64,000 nucleotides of DNA from Armatimonadota bacterium. Its GTDB lineage: Bacteria > Armatimonadota > Zipacnadia > Zipacnadales > JABUFB01. The position numbers and the translations under genes are program-made. The stretch is from contig JABUFB010000008.1 in NCBI GenBank assembly GCA_013314775.1, forward strand, positions 434,001 to 498,000, in the 5' to 3' direction. Below the pieces are notes generated by a model. The model did not search any database and was not told where the DNA came from. It saw only the letters and a list, made by a program, of their open reading frames with translations. This document shows, in pieces, positions 33,562 through 43,700 of the stretch (positions within the stretch are counted from its first letter, which is position 1; every line of letters begins with the position of its first letter).

Positions 33562-34950
33562 CTAGGTGTAGAAGAACTGCGCCGAGGCCTCACAGTCTCT
33601 GTCGGCCACGAGACGCACCCAATGAGCGCAGAAGCCCGGCTCGAAGCAGTGGGCGACGTACCCCTGCGCCGGCACGGTAATCTCCCGGAGAAGGTTCCAG
33701 ACGCCGTCACCGTGGAAGTCGACCAGTATTTCGAAGGTCACGGCGTTGTCGCTGGTGTGACTCAGGTGCAGGCACTTGTGTTCGAAGCCGGTCATCAGGA
33801 AGGGGTCGGAGTGTTCGCCGGCTTTCACCGGAGTGCGGTACCACGGGCCACCCCAGCCCTTCGGCTTGCCCCAGGACCAGAGATCGTCCGACTTGCCCAG
33901 CCAGAGGTTCGCCTGTGGCTGGCCCACGTACGGGTTGGAGTCGTTGATCGGGGTGGTCTGGTCACCGGCGAGCACCAGCATGCCGTTCCAGGCGCAGAAG
34001 TCGCCGATGATCCGCAGGTGAGTGCAGACCGGGCGCACTCCCCAAACCTTTCCGCCATACTGCATCGCAGGCAGTTCGTAGAACATTCCGCAGACATTCA
34101 TGAGCCAGCGCTCCGATTCGACCTCTCGGATCCGCGGCCACTCGGTGGTCACCGTGTGATCCTGGGTGTGGGTGCCCTTGGGCAGGCGGTACGTGTCCCA
34201 CCGGCCGTGGACCAAGACCTTGAGGATCGCCGAGGCCCGGTCCTGACCCGTCGCGAAGAGCGCGCTGCCGATGTTCTGTCGCCCCATCACCTCGTTGTAC
34301 TGGGCAGTGTCGATGATCGTCCAGTTCTCCCCGTCCCACTCAGCGAGTCGTCCCCGGGCGGCGAGACCGAGGTGGTCTGCGTCCTCGTAGGTGTTGTTCG
34401 CAACCACCAGGCGGCCGTGTCCGCTGCACGCGCCCTTGAAATGGGGCTGGGCGTGGTACGGTTCGCCCGGCTGGGTCATCCCCAGGGCGTATGTGAGGTC
34501 GCAGAGCATCCGCGTCTCGAGGGTGTGTACATCCGCCTCGAATAGCTCCCCCTCCATGCCCAGCATGTAGACCTTGTTCTCCGGGTCGAAAAGGTGTTCC
34601 GCCGTTGCGGTTATGCGGATGTCAATGAGGCTCTCGAAGGTCCGCACATTACCGTCCACATCGATGACGTGCGGGCCGATGATGATCTGCGTCGAGGGCG
34701 AGTGCACCATGCGGTTGGCATAGGTGCCCACAACGCTCTCGGGGTGCTTCGTGATGTTCAGGTCATCGTCAACCGAGAAAAGCCCGGTACCGCCGCCGGT
34801 CCCGGCCTTGTGCGCCACGTAGGTAACAAACCACAGGCGGTTGGCCCAGGGCATGAGCGCCCCGATGCCGGTCTCGGTGCGCCTTGGAAGATGATCCGCC
34901 TTCACCGCGAGATGGGGCAGTACGCCGCTGATGTTGTACCGCGTGGTCAT
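33562..34950 (-). CDS. Uncharacterised cytoplasmic beta-propeller-like protein
   Basis: A 462-residue protein of a conserved but unnamed type. I chose the ATG at 34950, with GGGAG 9 bases upstream; three other in-frame starts lie further up. No signal peptide is visible. Repeated beta-strand units with Gly-Asp or Trp-Asp turns (LFSVDDDLNITKH, HVIDVDGNVRTF, RLAEWDGENWTIID, LWLGKSDDLWSWG) suggest a propeller fold, and a C-terminal sandwich starts near residue 375. It is followed by the alpha-galactosidase gene, hinting at a role in handling or sensing galactosides. I cannot assign catalytic residues. Confidence 0.65.
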   Translation of the reverse strand: MTTRYNISGVLPHLAVKADHLPRRTETGIGALMPWANRLWFVTYVAHKAGTGGGTGLFSVDDDLNITKHPESVVGTYANRMVHSPSTQIIIGPHVIDVDGNVRTFESLIDIRITATAEHLFDPENKVYMLGMEGELFEADVHTLETRMLCDLTYALGMTQPGEPYHAQPHFKGACSGHGRLVVANNTYEDADHLGLAARGRLAEWDGENWTIIDTAQYNEVMGRQNIGSALFATGQDRASAILKVLVHGRWDTYRLPKGTHTQDHTVTTEWPRIREVESERWLMNVCGMFYELPAMQYGGKVWGVRPVCTHLRIIGDFCAWNGMLVLAGDQTTPINDSNPYVGQPQANLWLGKSDDLWSWGKPKGWGGPWYRTPVKAGEHSDPFLMTGFEHKCLHLSHTSDNAVTFEILVDFHGDGVWNLLREITVPAQGYVAHCFEPGFCAHWVRLVADRDCEASAQFFYT

Positions 34951-35116
34951 GCTGGACATCTCCCTGGGAACGGTCTGAGTGGTCCGGAACCTTGCCGGGC
35001 AGGTCACAGGTGCCGCTCCGGCGAATCGGCATGTTGGGTCAGACTTATTCGCGCGGTGTGCAGTTTCCACCTGCGCATGTGCGAACTACTGCGGTCCGCT
35101 CCCCTGGAGGCCAACC

Positions 35117-36238
35117 ATGCCCTCGTCCTGGTCCGTGATTGCGATCCTCCTCGCCTCAGCGTCCGCTTTCTGCCAGGATGTCCCCGCGCCCGAAGCGGAC
35201 CGGATCTGGGTTGGCCCGATGCCCTTCATCACGGGGCGCGAAATCCGGCGCGACTACTTCTCGACACTCACCAATCCGGCGGCCTGGCCCACGGTGCTCG
35301 CGCGCACGGATGTATTCAAGTCGTACATCATGGTGCCCCCGCGCGACCCGCTTCCCGGTGAGGACCAGCCGCAGTCGTCAGATGAGGAGCTTCGAGGACT
35401 GGCGGCTTTCATGCGACAGCGGGGCATCAAGATCGCCTTCGAGGTAGGCGGTCTGCGCATCACGGACCGTCTCTTCGGCCCGCTTGCGGGAGAGAAATAC
35501 GCGCAGACCGAGCTGACCCACCTGCGGCGGTGGATCGACTGCGGGGGAAGCGTGGACTACCTCACCACCGACCATGCAATCATGATGAACATGCGCGGAG
35601 CCGGGTTCACCGGACCGGGAGTGAGCCCCGAACGCCCCGGAAACATGAGCATGAGCGAGCTGATCCGCGAACTGGTGATCTACTTCGAAACGATGCGACA
35701 GGCGATCCCCGGCGTGAAGTTCGGCGTGATCGAGTCCCTGGGATTTTTCCACATTATCGGGCCTGACGGGAGAGAGTATCCCCGCACCGACCCGCTGCTC
35801 CCGGTCTGGAAGTTCGACGCGTTCATGGACGAGCTGCTGGCTGCGATGAAGGACAAGGACCTCACTCTCGACCATTTCCACATTGATTTCGGGTACGAGG
35901 GCGTTCGTTTCGACGGCCGCAACCGGGGGGAACTCGACTTTGGGCGCATACTCGGTGTGGAGCAGGCGGTCCACGCCCGGGGGATCAAGGCAGGGGTTAT
36001 CATCAATGCCTTCCACGACCGGAGCGTGCAAGAACCGGACCCTGCGACGGCCAGCCGCGAGGCTTACGAAAACACGCTGGCCTTCACCCGCGGGTATCTC
36101 GCGGCTGGCGGCAAGTCGGAGCACATCATCTTGCAGACGTGGCAACCCTATCCGGACGTAACCGGGCCCGAAGACCGGCCACATACGGTGCTGAATATCG
36201 CGCGCGACGTGCTGGGTCTCATCCCGAACGCGGAGTAG
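35117..36238 (+). CDS. Secreted TIM-barrel-like protein of unknown function
   Basis: A 373-residue exported protein. The ATG at 35117 follows TGGAGG and opens a signal peptide ending near ASAFC. Segments RGIKIAFEVGGLRI, SVDYLTTDHAIM, VKFGVIESLGFF, LDHFHIDFGYEG and IKAGVIINAF alternate strand and helix as in a barrel. Acidic residues at strand ends (Glu in VIESLG, Asp in HIDFGYE) would be natural catalytic candidates, but I recognise no GH family. It diverges from the propeller-like gene with about 165 bases between them and is convergent with the SulP permease. Confidence 0.65.
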   Translation: MPSSWSVIAILLASASAFCQDVPAPEADRIWVGPMPFITGREIRRDYFSTLTNPAAWPTVLARTDVFKSYIMVPPRDPLPGEDQPQSSDEELRGLAAFMRQRGIKIAFEVGGLRITDRLFGPLAGEKYAQTELTHLRRWIDCGGSVDYLTTDHAIMMNMRGAGFTGPGVSPERPGNMSMSELIRELVIYFETMRQAIPGVKFGVIESLGFFHIIGPDGREYPRTDPLLPVWKFDAFMDELLAAMKDKDLTLDHFHIDFGYEGVRFDGRNRGELDFGRILGVEQAVHARGIKAGVIINAFHDRSVQEPDPATASREAYENTLAFTRGYLAAGGKSEHIILQTWQPYPDVTGPEDRPHTVLNIARDVLGLIPNAE

Positions 36239-36243
36239 CGCGA

Positions 36244-36260
36244 ACTCCGCCGCGCGGAGT
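36244..36260. terminator. Short hairpin between convergent genes
   Basis: ACTCCGC (36244-36250) pairs with GCGGAGT (36254-36260) over a 3-base loop in the 26-base gap between the TIM-barrel gene and the SulP gene. No T run follows, so this is a weak terminator candidate. Confidence 0.35.
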
Positions 36261-36264
36261 AATC

Positions 36265-37968
36265 TCAACCACTCTTGCCTGGTGACAGCCCGATCTCCGC
36301 CAGCGCATCGGGCAGGGCGTGACAGGTCTTCCAGCGCCCGAACCGGTCGTCCCAGCCGGCGCGCGCGACCACATCCCGCACCGGTCCTTTCATACCCGCG
36401 AACACAAAGGTTATGCCCAGGTCCCGATGGCTCTCCATGATGTCCTGAAGCGCGTATACCGCCGAAGCGTCGATGTCATTGACCCCGGAGAGGTCGAGGA
36501 CCACCCAGCGAGCATCCGTCCGGTCCGCCAGGCGCCGGCGCAGCCGGTTTTCCACGAAAGCCATGTTTGCGAAGTACAGCGCCGCATCCACCCGGAGCAA
36601 GATGGCTTCCGGGAAACGGATGGCATCGGGAAAGCGGCTTACGTTCAGGTACGCGTCCTCGCTCTCAACGTAGCCCAGCTCTGCAATGTGCGGGTGCGAA
36701 CTGCGCCAGATGAACTGCAGCAGCGAGAGCACCACGCCGGATACGATGCCGACTTCCACATTCACGCTCAGAGTGACCAGGAATGTAACGATAGCTACGA
36801 TGCCGTCGCCCACTTTCACCCGGAACAGCTGGCGCATGCCACGCACATCGATGAGGCCGACCACGGCCACCACAACCACGGATGCGAGCACCGCGTGCGG
36901 AAGGTAGTGGAAAAGCGGTGTCAGGAACAGGACAGTTAGAACCACGACCGCCGCCGTGACGACTGATGCGAGCCCCGTCTTCGCCCCTGACTGGTAATTG
37001 ACGGCAGTACGGGAGAAGCCGCCGGTAACTGGGTACCCTGAGATCAGCCCGGACGCCACATTTCCGAGGCCCAGGGCCACCAGTTCACGGTTCGCGTCCA
37101 CCTTGTACCGCTCGCGGGCGGCTATCATCTCAGCTACCGCGATGGATTCCATGAAGCCGACGAAGAGAATAGTGAGGGCCACGGGGAGCAGCTTCGCCGC
37201 CGCCTCTACGTCCATTGGCGGGAGGCCCGCCGAGGGCAGGCCCGCAGGGACATGGCCTACGATCGCAACGCCACGTCCAGACAGCCCAAGAGCCCACGTA
37301 GCAAGTGTGCCGAGGATCACCACCAACATGGAAGCCGGGAAGCGCGGCGACCTGGCCCGGAGCACCGCCAGTCCCGCAATCGCTCCGGCTCCCACCGTGA
37401 ATGTCAAGAGGTTCGTCTGTGGAACAGAGGTCACCAGTTCGCTAATCAAGTGCAGCGTTGACTCGGTCTGCTCCAGCTTCACCCCCAGGAGGTGCTTCAC
37501 CTGGCTCAGCAGGATGACCAGCGCTGCCGCCGACGTGAACCCGGTGACCACCGCGTGGGAGATGAAGTTCGCGACCATCCCCAGTCTCAACAGGCCGAAT
37601 GTGAACTGGAGGACTCCCACCATCAAGGCAAGCAGCGCGGCATAGCCCAGGTATTCGGGGGTCCCGGCTTCGGCAAGCTCGGACACGCCTGAAGCCACGA
37701 GGAGCGAGACGATCGCCACCGGACCCACCGCAAGCTGGCGGGAGGACCCAAACAGGGTGTACACGATCAGCGGGACAGTGGAAGCGTACAGACCTACAGA
37801 CGGCGGCAGTCCCGCAAGCATGGCGTATGCCATGGCCTGCGGCACCAGCATGACCCCGGTTGTGAGGCCGGCGACGATGTCCCCGGACAGGTCACCCCGC
37901 CGGTAGCGGCGCATCCAGTCCACTGCTGGAACGGCGCGCGCAATCAGGTCTGGCAGAGCATGAGGCAT
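36265..37968 (-). CDS. SulP-family anion permease with STAS domain
   Basis: A 567-residue inner-membrane transporter of the SLC26/SulP family, which moves sulfate or other anions such as bicarbonate. The N-terminal signature GDIVAGLTTGVMLVPQAMAYAMLAG appears near residue 28, followed by about ten hydrophobic segments to residue 425. The STAS domain occupies about 435-555, with VVLDLSGVNDIDASAVYAL. It is last of four minus-strand genes, 32 bases after the YeeE-like gene, in an operon for sulfur oxidation and transport. This context favours export or uptake of sulfate, sulfite or a similar anion, although transport direction cannot be read from sequence. Confidence 0.93.
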   Translation of the reverse strand: MPHALPDLIARAVPAVDWMRRYRRGDLSGDIVAGLTTGVMLVPQAMAYAMLAGLPPSVGLYASTVPLIVYTLFGSSRQLAVGPVAIVSLLVASGVSELAEAGTPEYLGYAALLALMVGVLQFTFGLLRLGMVANFISHAVVTGFTSAAALVILLSQVKHLLGVKLEQTESTLHLISELVTSVPQTNLLTFTVGAGAIAGLAVLRARSPRFPASMLVVILGTLATWALGLSGRGVAIVGHVPAGLPSAGLPPMDVEAAAKLLPVALTILFVGFMESIAVAEMIAARERYKVDANRELVALGLGNVASGLISGYPVTGGFSRTAVNYQSGAKTGLASVVTAAVVVLTVLFLTPLFHYLPHAVLASVVVVAVVGLIDVRGMRQLFRVKVGDGIVAIVTFLVTLSVNVEVGIVSGVVLSLLQFIWRSSHPHIAELGYVESEDAYLNVSRFPDAIRFPEAILLRVDAALYFANMAFVENRLRRRLADRTDARWVVLDLSGVNDIDASAVYALQDIMESHRDLGITFVFAGMKGPVRDVVARAGWDDRFGRWKTCHALPDALAEIGLSPGKSG

Positions 37969-38000
37969 CGTCTGGGCTCCCTCCCCTCAGGACCGGCAAA

Positions 38001-38558
38001 TCACAGGCCCGCGCTCTCGATCCACAGGAGTAGCCCGACGATGAGTCCTGAGACCGGAACAACCACCACCCAGGGGTTCACGTTGAACAGCTGCGGGAAG
38101 GTCAGTTCGCCGAAATGCCACTTATTGAGAATCCCCTTTTGCAGCTCAGGGTAGACCGACGCGAACAGTCCCGCGCCGATGAGGATTCCCACAACACCCC
38201 CGAAGACGGCATCCAGCGAGCCCTGCCCAACCGCGCCGGCCACTGTTCCGGGACAATACCCCAGTACGCCGAATCCGACGCCAAAGATCAAGGAGCCGAT
38301 CACTGTCATGCCTACTGAGCCAGCCTTCGGGTGCAGTTCGGCAAGCCCGAGACTTCGAAGGGCGTGAACGCCAATCATACCAACCAGGACCGCAGACAGC
38401 ATGATCTTGACCACGGTGAAGTCGTGCCAGAGCAATTGGCCGATGATCACATCGTAGCTGGTTGCGCCGCCCCGTTGCAGCAGGAAGCCAAAACAGATGC
38501 CCAGCAGTAGCCCGACATACATCTGCTTACTCTTGTCGCCGTGCAGACCCTTGAGCAT
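38001..38558 (-). CDS. YeeE/YedE (DUF395) half-protein, putative thiosulfate/sulfur transporter
   Basis: A 185-residue membrane protein with four or five hydrophobic segments. It contains GVGFGVLGYCPGT, whose Cys (C102) is the conserved Cys of the second half of YeeE/TsuA thiosulfate transporters. A strong AAGGAGG lies upstream. It begins 12 bases after the other DUF395 gene, and together they cover both halves of the full-length family, so they probably pair in the membrane. It follows a persulfide dioxygenase gene and precedes SulP. Confidence 0.88.
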   Translation of the reverse strand: MLKGLHGDKSKQMYVGLLLGICFGFLLQRGGATSYDVIIGQLLWHDFTVVKIMLSAVLVGMIGVHALRSLGLAELHPKAGSVGMTVIGSLIFGVGFGVLGYCPGTVAGAVGQGSLDAVFGGVVGILIGAGLFASVYPELQKGILNKWHFGELTFPQLFNVNPWVVVVPVSGLIVGLLLWIESAGL

Positions 38559-38570
38559 TGTCCGACCTCC

Positions 38571-39092
38571 TTACGTTCCGAAAACGCGGTAGATGAACAT
38601 CGCTGTCGCGATCCCGGCGATGAAAAAGCAGGCTGCGGCGATCCAGCCGCTTACGGCCAACTGGAGCGTGCCGCTGATCCCGTGGCCGCTTGTGCAGCCG
38701 TTGGCCCAGCGCGCACCGAAACCCATGAAGATGCCACCGATCAGGGCCACGGCCAGACGGGCAAGCGGGTCATCACCGAAGGCCTGCGCGAAACGGTCCG
38801 GAACCCAGCGCAGATCAAAGGTCCCGGCAAGCTGTGCCGAGATGAAGGCGCCAATGATCACCCCCACCACCAGCATCCATTCCCAATCGATCTCCGGCAC
38901 GAATGCCTTGTAGTAGGCGTTCTCCCGCACCTTCTCGGCGCGGAAAAGCTTCTCGATCATCCCGCTGGTCCGTGCGAAAGCAGCGGAGCACCCGATGGGC
39001 TTGTTCGACAGAAGAAAGGCGAGCCAGCTCAGGACACCGATACCCGCGCCGACGAGGTACGGTGACCAGCTTCGCATCATCAGCCAGTCCAT
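38571..39092 (-). CDS. YeeE/YedE (DUF395) half-protein carrying NGCTSGHG motif
   Basis: A 173-residue membrane protein with about four hydrophobic segments. It has the family motif GARWANGCTSGHGISG with C133, plus an earlier conserved Cys (C35, in KPIGCS). These correspond to the first half of YeeE/TsuA, in which conserved cysteines pass sulfur through the membrane. GGAGGTGA precedes the ATG. It follows the dioxygenase-rhodanese gene by 78 bases and is followed by the second half by 12 bases. Confidence 0.88.
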   Translation of the reverse strand: MDWLMMRSWSPYLVGAGIGVLSWLAFLLSNKPIGCSAAFARTSGMIEKLFRAEKVRENAYYKAFVPEIDWEWMLVVGVIIGAFISAQLAGTFDLRWVPDRFAQAFGDDPLARLAVALIGGIFMGFGARWANGCTSGHGISGTLQLAVSGWIAAACFFIAGIATAMFIYRVFGT

Positions 39093-39170
39093 CCGAGTTC
39101 ACCTCCCGAGGCATGGATGACCTGCCCGCGCTCGCTCTCCGAACGCGGGCAGGAACCCGGTTCATAGCTG

Positions 39171-40598
39171 TCAGGGCATTTTCTGACCCATAAACCTTGG
39201 CCCGTGAGGCACAACGCAGACCGGGCACTCCGGCGCGAAGCCGGCGGCGGTGTAGCCGGTCATGCCGCCGGAAGCGTTCACGACATTGCTGAAGCCCCGC
39301 TGCTTGAGAAGACTGGCGGCCATACTGGAGCGGTGGCCGGTGCTGCAGATCACCACAATGCGGGCGTTCGGGTCCAACTCCGTGTACCGCGTCCGGAGCG
39401 CAGGAGCAGGAATGTTGATAGCGCCCTCGATGTGATGCTGTTCGTACTCTGTTGCCGCGCGCACATCCAGGAGCACGATGCCGTCGCCGCCGGTGATGGT
39501 CCGGTTCACATCGTGGGCCGACATCTGCTCCACGTATGCAAGCGGGAACCCGGCCTTTGCCCAAGCGAACATCCCGCCGTGCAGTGCGGCCGTAACATTA
39601 TCCAGGCCTACACGGCGCAGAAGGACAGCCGCCTCCGCCGCCTGCTTTTCGCAGTCACCTACCAGCAATATCTCGGCATCAGGGGGGAGTATCCATCCCG
39701 CGAAAGTAGAGAAGTTGCCGCCGAAGTCCAGATGGTACGCCCCAGGGATATGCATCCCGCCGAAGCTCTCGAAGCTGCGGATGTCCACGACGATCACTCC
39801 GTCGCGTTCTGCACGCTCCCTGAACTCCGCGGGCTTGAGGCATGACAGCTTCGGCAGATCCGCAATCTTCGCGGGACCGGCGCCGTTGATGGCGCTGCAG
39901 CGACTGAAGTGATCGGGCGCCGCGGGCATATTGGTCGTCAGCGACTCAACGAACTCCGCCCTGTCTTTGATCTGCAAGGCCGCGTTGTAGAGGCGCTCGT
40001 AGCCGATGGTGCTGGTCCGCTTTGCGCCCATCGCCCGGCCACACAAAGACCCGGCGCCGTGGGCTGGGTAGACTTCGCAGAAATCGGGCAGCTTCAGGAG
40101 CTTGTCGTGAAGGCTGGAGTAAAGCTTGTTGGCAAGCTCCTCTGCCTGGCCGGGAAAAAGGTCTGGACGGCCGACATCCCCGACGAAGAGGGTGTCGCCA
40201 CAGAAAACCGCGGCCGGTTCGGGCCCACGCACATTGTCGACAACCACATAAGAGATATGCTCGGGGGTGTGTCCCGGGGTCTCCAGGACCGTCAGGGTTA
40301 TGTTGCCGATCTGGATCGTGTCACCCTCAGATAAAGGAACGTGTTCGAACCCGCAGCCCGCCGACTTCGGCGCGTAGATATCTGCACCGGTAGCAGCCGC
40401 AAGGTCCATGTGTCCGGAGATGAAATCCGCGTGGAGGTGGGTCTCGAGAATGTGGGTGATATTGAGCCCCATACTCTCGGCCGTCTCGAGGTAGACGTCG
40501 ATGTCACGCTGTGGGTCAACGATGGCGCATTGGTCGCCGCACGACAGGAGATAAGAACTATGCGCAAGGCCTTTCACGAAAAACTGCTGAACGAACAT
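39171..40598 (-). CDS. Persulfide dioxygenase-rhodanese fusion (CstB/Blh-like)
   Basis: A 475-residue cytoplasmic enzyme that should oxidise persulfides and transfer sulfane sulfur. Residues about 1-240 form a metallo-beta-lactamase fold of the ETHE1 type, with THLHADFISGH (metal ligands H and D) and TPGHTPEHISY. In classical ETHE1 the HADH motif has His where this protein has Phe, a variant shared by the Blh group. A first rhodanese-like domain (about 260-360) appears degenerate at its active loop (LVGDCEKQ). The second (about 370-460) has an intact active loop, VVICSTGHRSS. The layout matches CstB. AAGGAGGGG precedes the start at 40598. It heads the sulfur operon. Confidence 0.9.
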   Translation of the reverse strand: MFVQQFFVKGLAHSSYLLSCGDQCAIVDPQRDIDVYLETAESMGLNITHILETHLHADFISGHMDLAAATGADIYAPKSAGCGFEHVPLSEGDTIQIGNITLTVLETPGHTPEHISYVVVDNVRGPEPAAVFCGDTLFVGDVGRPDLFPGQAEELANKLYSSLHDKLLKLPDFCEVYPAHGAGSLCGRAMGAKRTSTIGYERLYNAALQIKDRAEFVESLTTNMPAAPDHFSRCSAINGAGPAKIADLPKLSCLKPAEFRERAERDGVIVVDIRSFESFGGMHIPGAYHLDFGGNFSTFAGWILPPDAEILLVGDCEKQAAEAAVLLRRVGLDNVTAALHGGMFAWAKAGFPLAYVEQMSAHDVNRTITGGDGIVLLDVRAATEYEQHHIEGAINIPAPALRTRYTELDPNARIVVICSTGHRSSMAASLLKQRGFSNVVNASGGMTGYTAAGFAPECPVCVVPHGPRFMGQKMP

Positions 40599-40653
40599 CG
40601 CTTCCCCTCCTTGAGCTCACACGTGGTAGACACAGGCTGTCAGGCTTGCTTAT

Positions 40654-40677
40654 ATTAGTATAAATTGATATTCTAAT
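40654..40677 (-). promoter_or_regulatory. AT-rich imperfect palindrome overlapping the promoter of the sulfur operon
   Basis: ATTAG-ATA and TAT-CTAAT arms match at 8 of 9 positions around a 6-base centre, giving an almost symmetric 24-base site in very AT-rich DNA. On the minus strand a TATACT -10-like element (40662-40657) lies inside the site, about 60 bases before the dioxygenase start. A binding protein here would cover the promoter, as ArsR-type sulfide sensors such as BigR do with AT-rich palindromes. No regulator gene is nearby. Confidence 0.6.
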
Positions 40678-40736
40678 GTTGCATAGCCCCTTTCCCCCTG
40701 CTGGGCGAAGTTCGCCTGCGCGCCCATGTAGTGATG

Positions 40737-43700
40737 CTATCCGGCCTTTTCCACGGCCAGCAGGCCCCCATTCTCGAGCTTCCATGTGGGACCCTGGGTG
40801 CCCACCCAGTTGATCCATTCTCCCGGCCTGCTGCGAAACACCCCCAGGTTGAAGGGGATGTCTTTCTGCCCAGGGGACACTCCGAGTGCTTCGAGCGGAA
40901 GCTGCCAGAAAGCCTGCCAGTCTGCCTCCCCAACTGCCGTCTGGAACTTGCAGGCTTGCGCCAGTGCCTTCGCCGCTGCCTCGGGAGCCCCGGCTTCGGT
41001 GCTGCCCTCGAGCGTTCCGTCGGCGAAGCCGTGCAGGACCCACGTGACCGCCGCGCCTTGCGATGTCTTGCCACGGATGCAGACCTCGGCGCCGTCGTTG
41101 ACGCGCCATTCCGACCCCAGGGAGATCGCGTCTTTCGAGGCGACGGGTACTGTCAGGCGCACGAACAGGCTTTTCCCGTCGTTCACAACCTGCGCCGAAC
41201 AGGGTTTGCCGCCCAAGGGTGCTCCATTGGGGTCTTCCTGGAGCGTCAGTGCGGTCCCGGGCCATTCAGCCCGGGCTGCCGCGGCGTCCATGGTCGTGGG
41301 CGTTTCCATGAAAGCGGCGATGGCCACGGGTTTCGGCTTCGGTGCAGCAGATGTCTGCGGCCCCCGGAAAATCACCCGGCCCCCGCGTTTGAGGTCATAC
41401 GTCTCTCCGAGGGTCCCGGCCCACTGCAGATACTGGTTGTCCTCGCTGCGGTAGACGGTGATGTTCAGGGGCAACTGGGCCTTGTCCGCCGGGATAAAAC
41501 GCAGAGCGGCAAAGGGGACCCGCAATTCGCAGCGCCAGATGGTCTTGTCCACGGATGCGCCGTATTCGATAGCCTGCCCGAAAGCGTTGGCCTCGGCCTC
41601 GGTCGCTCCCGCGAGAGACAGACTGCTCACGCTGCCGTCAGTAAAGCCTCGGAGCACGTAGTCCACTGCCGAGCCGTCTTCTCGCTTACCCTGCACCGCA
41701 ATTTCGATACCTTCGTCCACCCCCCACTGAGTACCGGTCTTGCGCTCCTCGGGGTACATGCTTACCACATTCACGGCCACGTACAGGTCGGTCTCGGTGG
41801 CGCAGAGCTTGGCAGTCACAGGAGCGCCCCGGGCGGCGCGCTGGTCCGGCAACTGCCCGAGACCAATGCCGCCGGCGGGCCACTCCTCGCCGTCCAGCTT
41901 GCCGTCCACCGTCGGCGGGTTCGTCAGGGGGATGACGTTGGCATACAGGGGCGCGTCTCGCTGTGGGCGGGTGACCGCAGGCATGGCGTCGCTGATGGCC
42001 GGCGTCACGTCGCCACTTTGCACGATCAGATTGTCGGACCACTCGGCGATAGCGTCGGGGTCGCCTACATTCACCTTACCGTTGAGATACAGCGTGTTCC
42101 CGATGACCTTGAACCCTGAGCTCCGCGCGAAGGACAGGTCCATGTCCCCATCGGTGATGAACACATTATCACGCACGGTGCAGTTCACGGTCATGTGGTT
42201 GTGGCTGGGACGACGCACGCCAATAGAGACGTTGCGCTCCACCACGCAGTCCCGACATTTCTCGTCAAGGTAATAGGCGGAGACCCCGTACCCCTCCCCC
42301 ACCTGCACGATATCGCGCACCACATTGCGCCGCAGAATATGCCCTCGCCCCCCGCCCATGTAAATGGCGGCGCCATCATGGAGTTCCTGCATGCAGCGGT
42401 ACAGCAGGTTCTCCTCGACCAGCGTGTTGGTGCCACCATTAGCCATGCCCGAATAAGGAGTGTCATGGATCTCATTGCGGCGGATGATGTACTGTCCTGG
42501 TCCTCCGCCGGCCATGAGGGCGACCGCGCTGGGATATACCAGGCCGACATGATGAATCTGGTTGCCTTCGATGGTGGCATTGCCGCCACCTGTACGGAGG
42601 CCACCCGCGCCGAGATGGTGCAGGCGGCAGTTGCGTACCTCGAAATCCTTCGTGCCCCACTCCCGGATTCCGTGGCCGGCGGTGTTTGTGATTTCAATGT
42701 CTGTCACCCTGATGCCCTCGCAACTGCCGATCTGCAGGGCGCCCCGGTAATTGCTGGCCCCGAACCCACCGGCCTTGCAGGGCGTTGTGGTGGTCGAGAG
42801 CGTAAAGGCCTGAAGGCTTACGTTCCGAACCGGGCTGCCTTGCTTGCCCTGCAGTTCGAGTATGGTCTCCACGGTGGGAGCGACCACGAGCGCGGTCTCC
42901 ATGTCCTCGCCCTCAAGCGGCCAGTAGACGACCCGGCCCTCATCTCGGTCGAGATACCACTGGCCGGGCTTTGTCATACCCTCTTTCACATTCCAGACCA
43001 CGTAGGTCTTCACGCCGAAGGCGCCGGGAGGATGTCCGGAGGGATTCGCGAAGGTGAGGGTACGGGTCTCCGGGTCATGGGCCGCAAGACCGATCATGGA
43101 CTCGTCCCACATGTGATAGACCGTGACCTCGGCGTTCTTCACGCTGAGCCACGGGCCGATGTCCCCGGCTTTATACTGCAGCGTGGTCAGTTCTTTCTGG
43201 GTCGGCTTCCGCTCCCAGCCGCCACCAGCCGTGCTCATCCAACGCACCGGGAAGTTGCTCTCGTGTGTGAGGCGACCGGTCTCGGGGTACCGAGCGCGTG
43301 GGCAGAGGCGATCATTGACAACAAGCGCCCGGAAGTCCCACTGCCCTTCTCTGACGCCGGGGATGTCCGCCACCCAGAACCTGTCCCCATCCCTGCGCCA
43401 GCCAGCGATCTTCCTGCCGCCGTAGAGAATGGTGTTCCCCGCTCCCGCGCCCTCGATGGTCAGGTCGGTATCGCGGGAATCGAGAACCAGGGGCTTTTCG
43501 ACGTAATGCCTGCCCGCGGACAGGACAATGCGGCGGGGCTGCCCGGCCCGCTTCCGGGATGCTTCAAGGGCGGCCGCAAGACTTGCCAGCGGCCCGTCGG
43601 TACCTTCGGCGTTGGGCGCGGCCAACTGACCGGACCACGCATCATTCCCTTCCGGCGACACGTTCCAGGTTGGTGTCTGGGCGCTTGCACACATAGAGAG

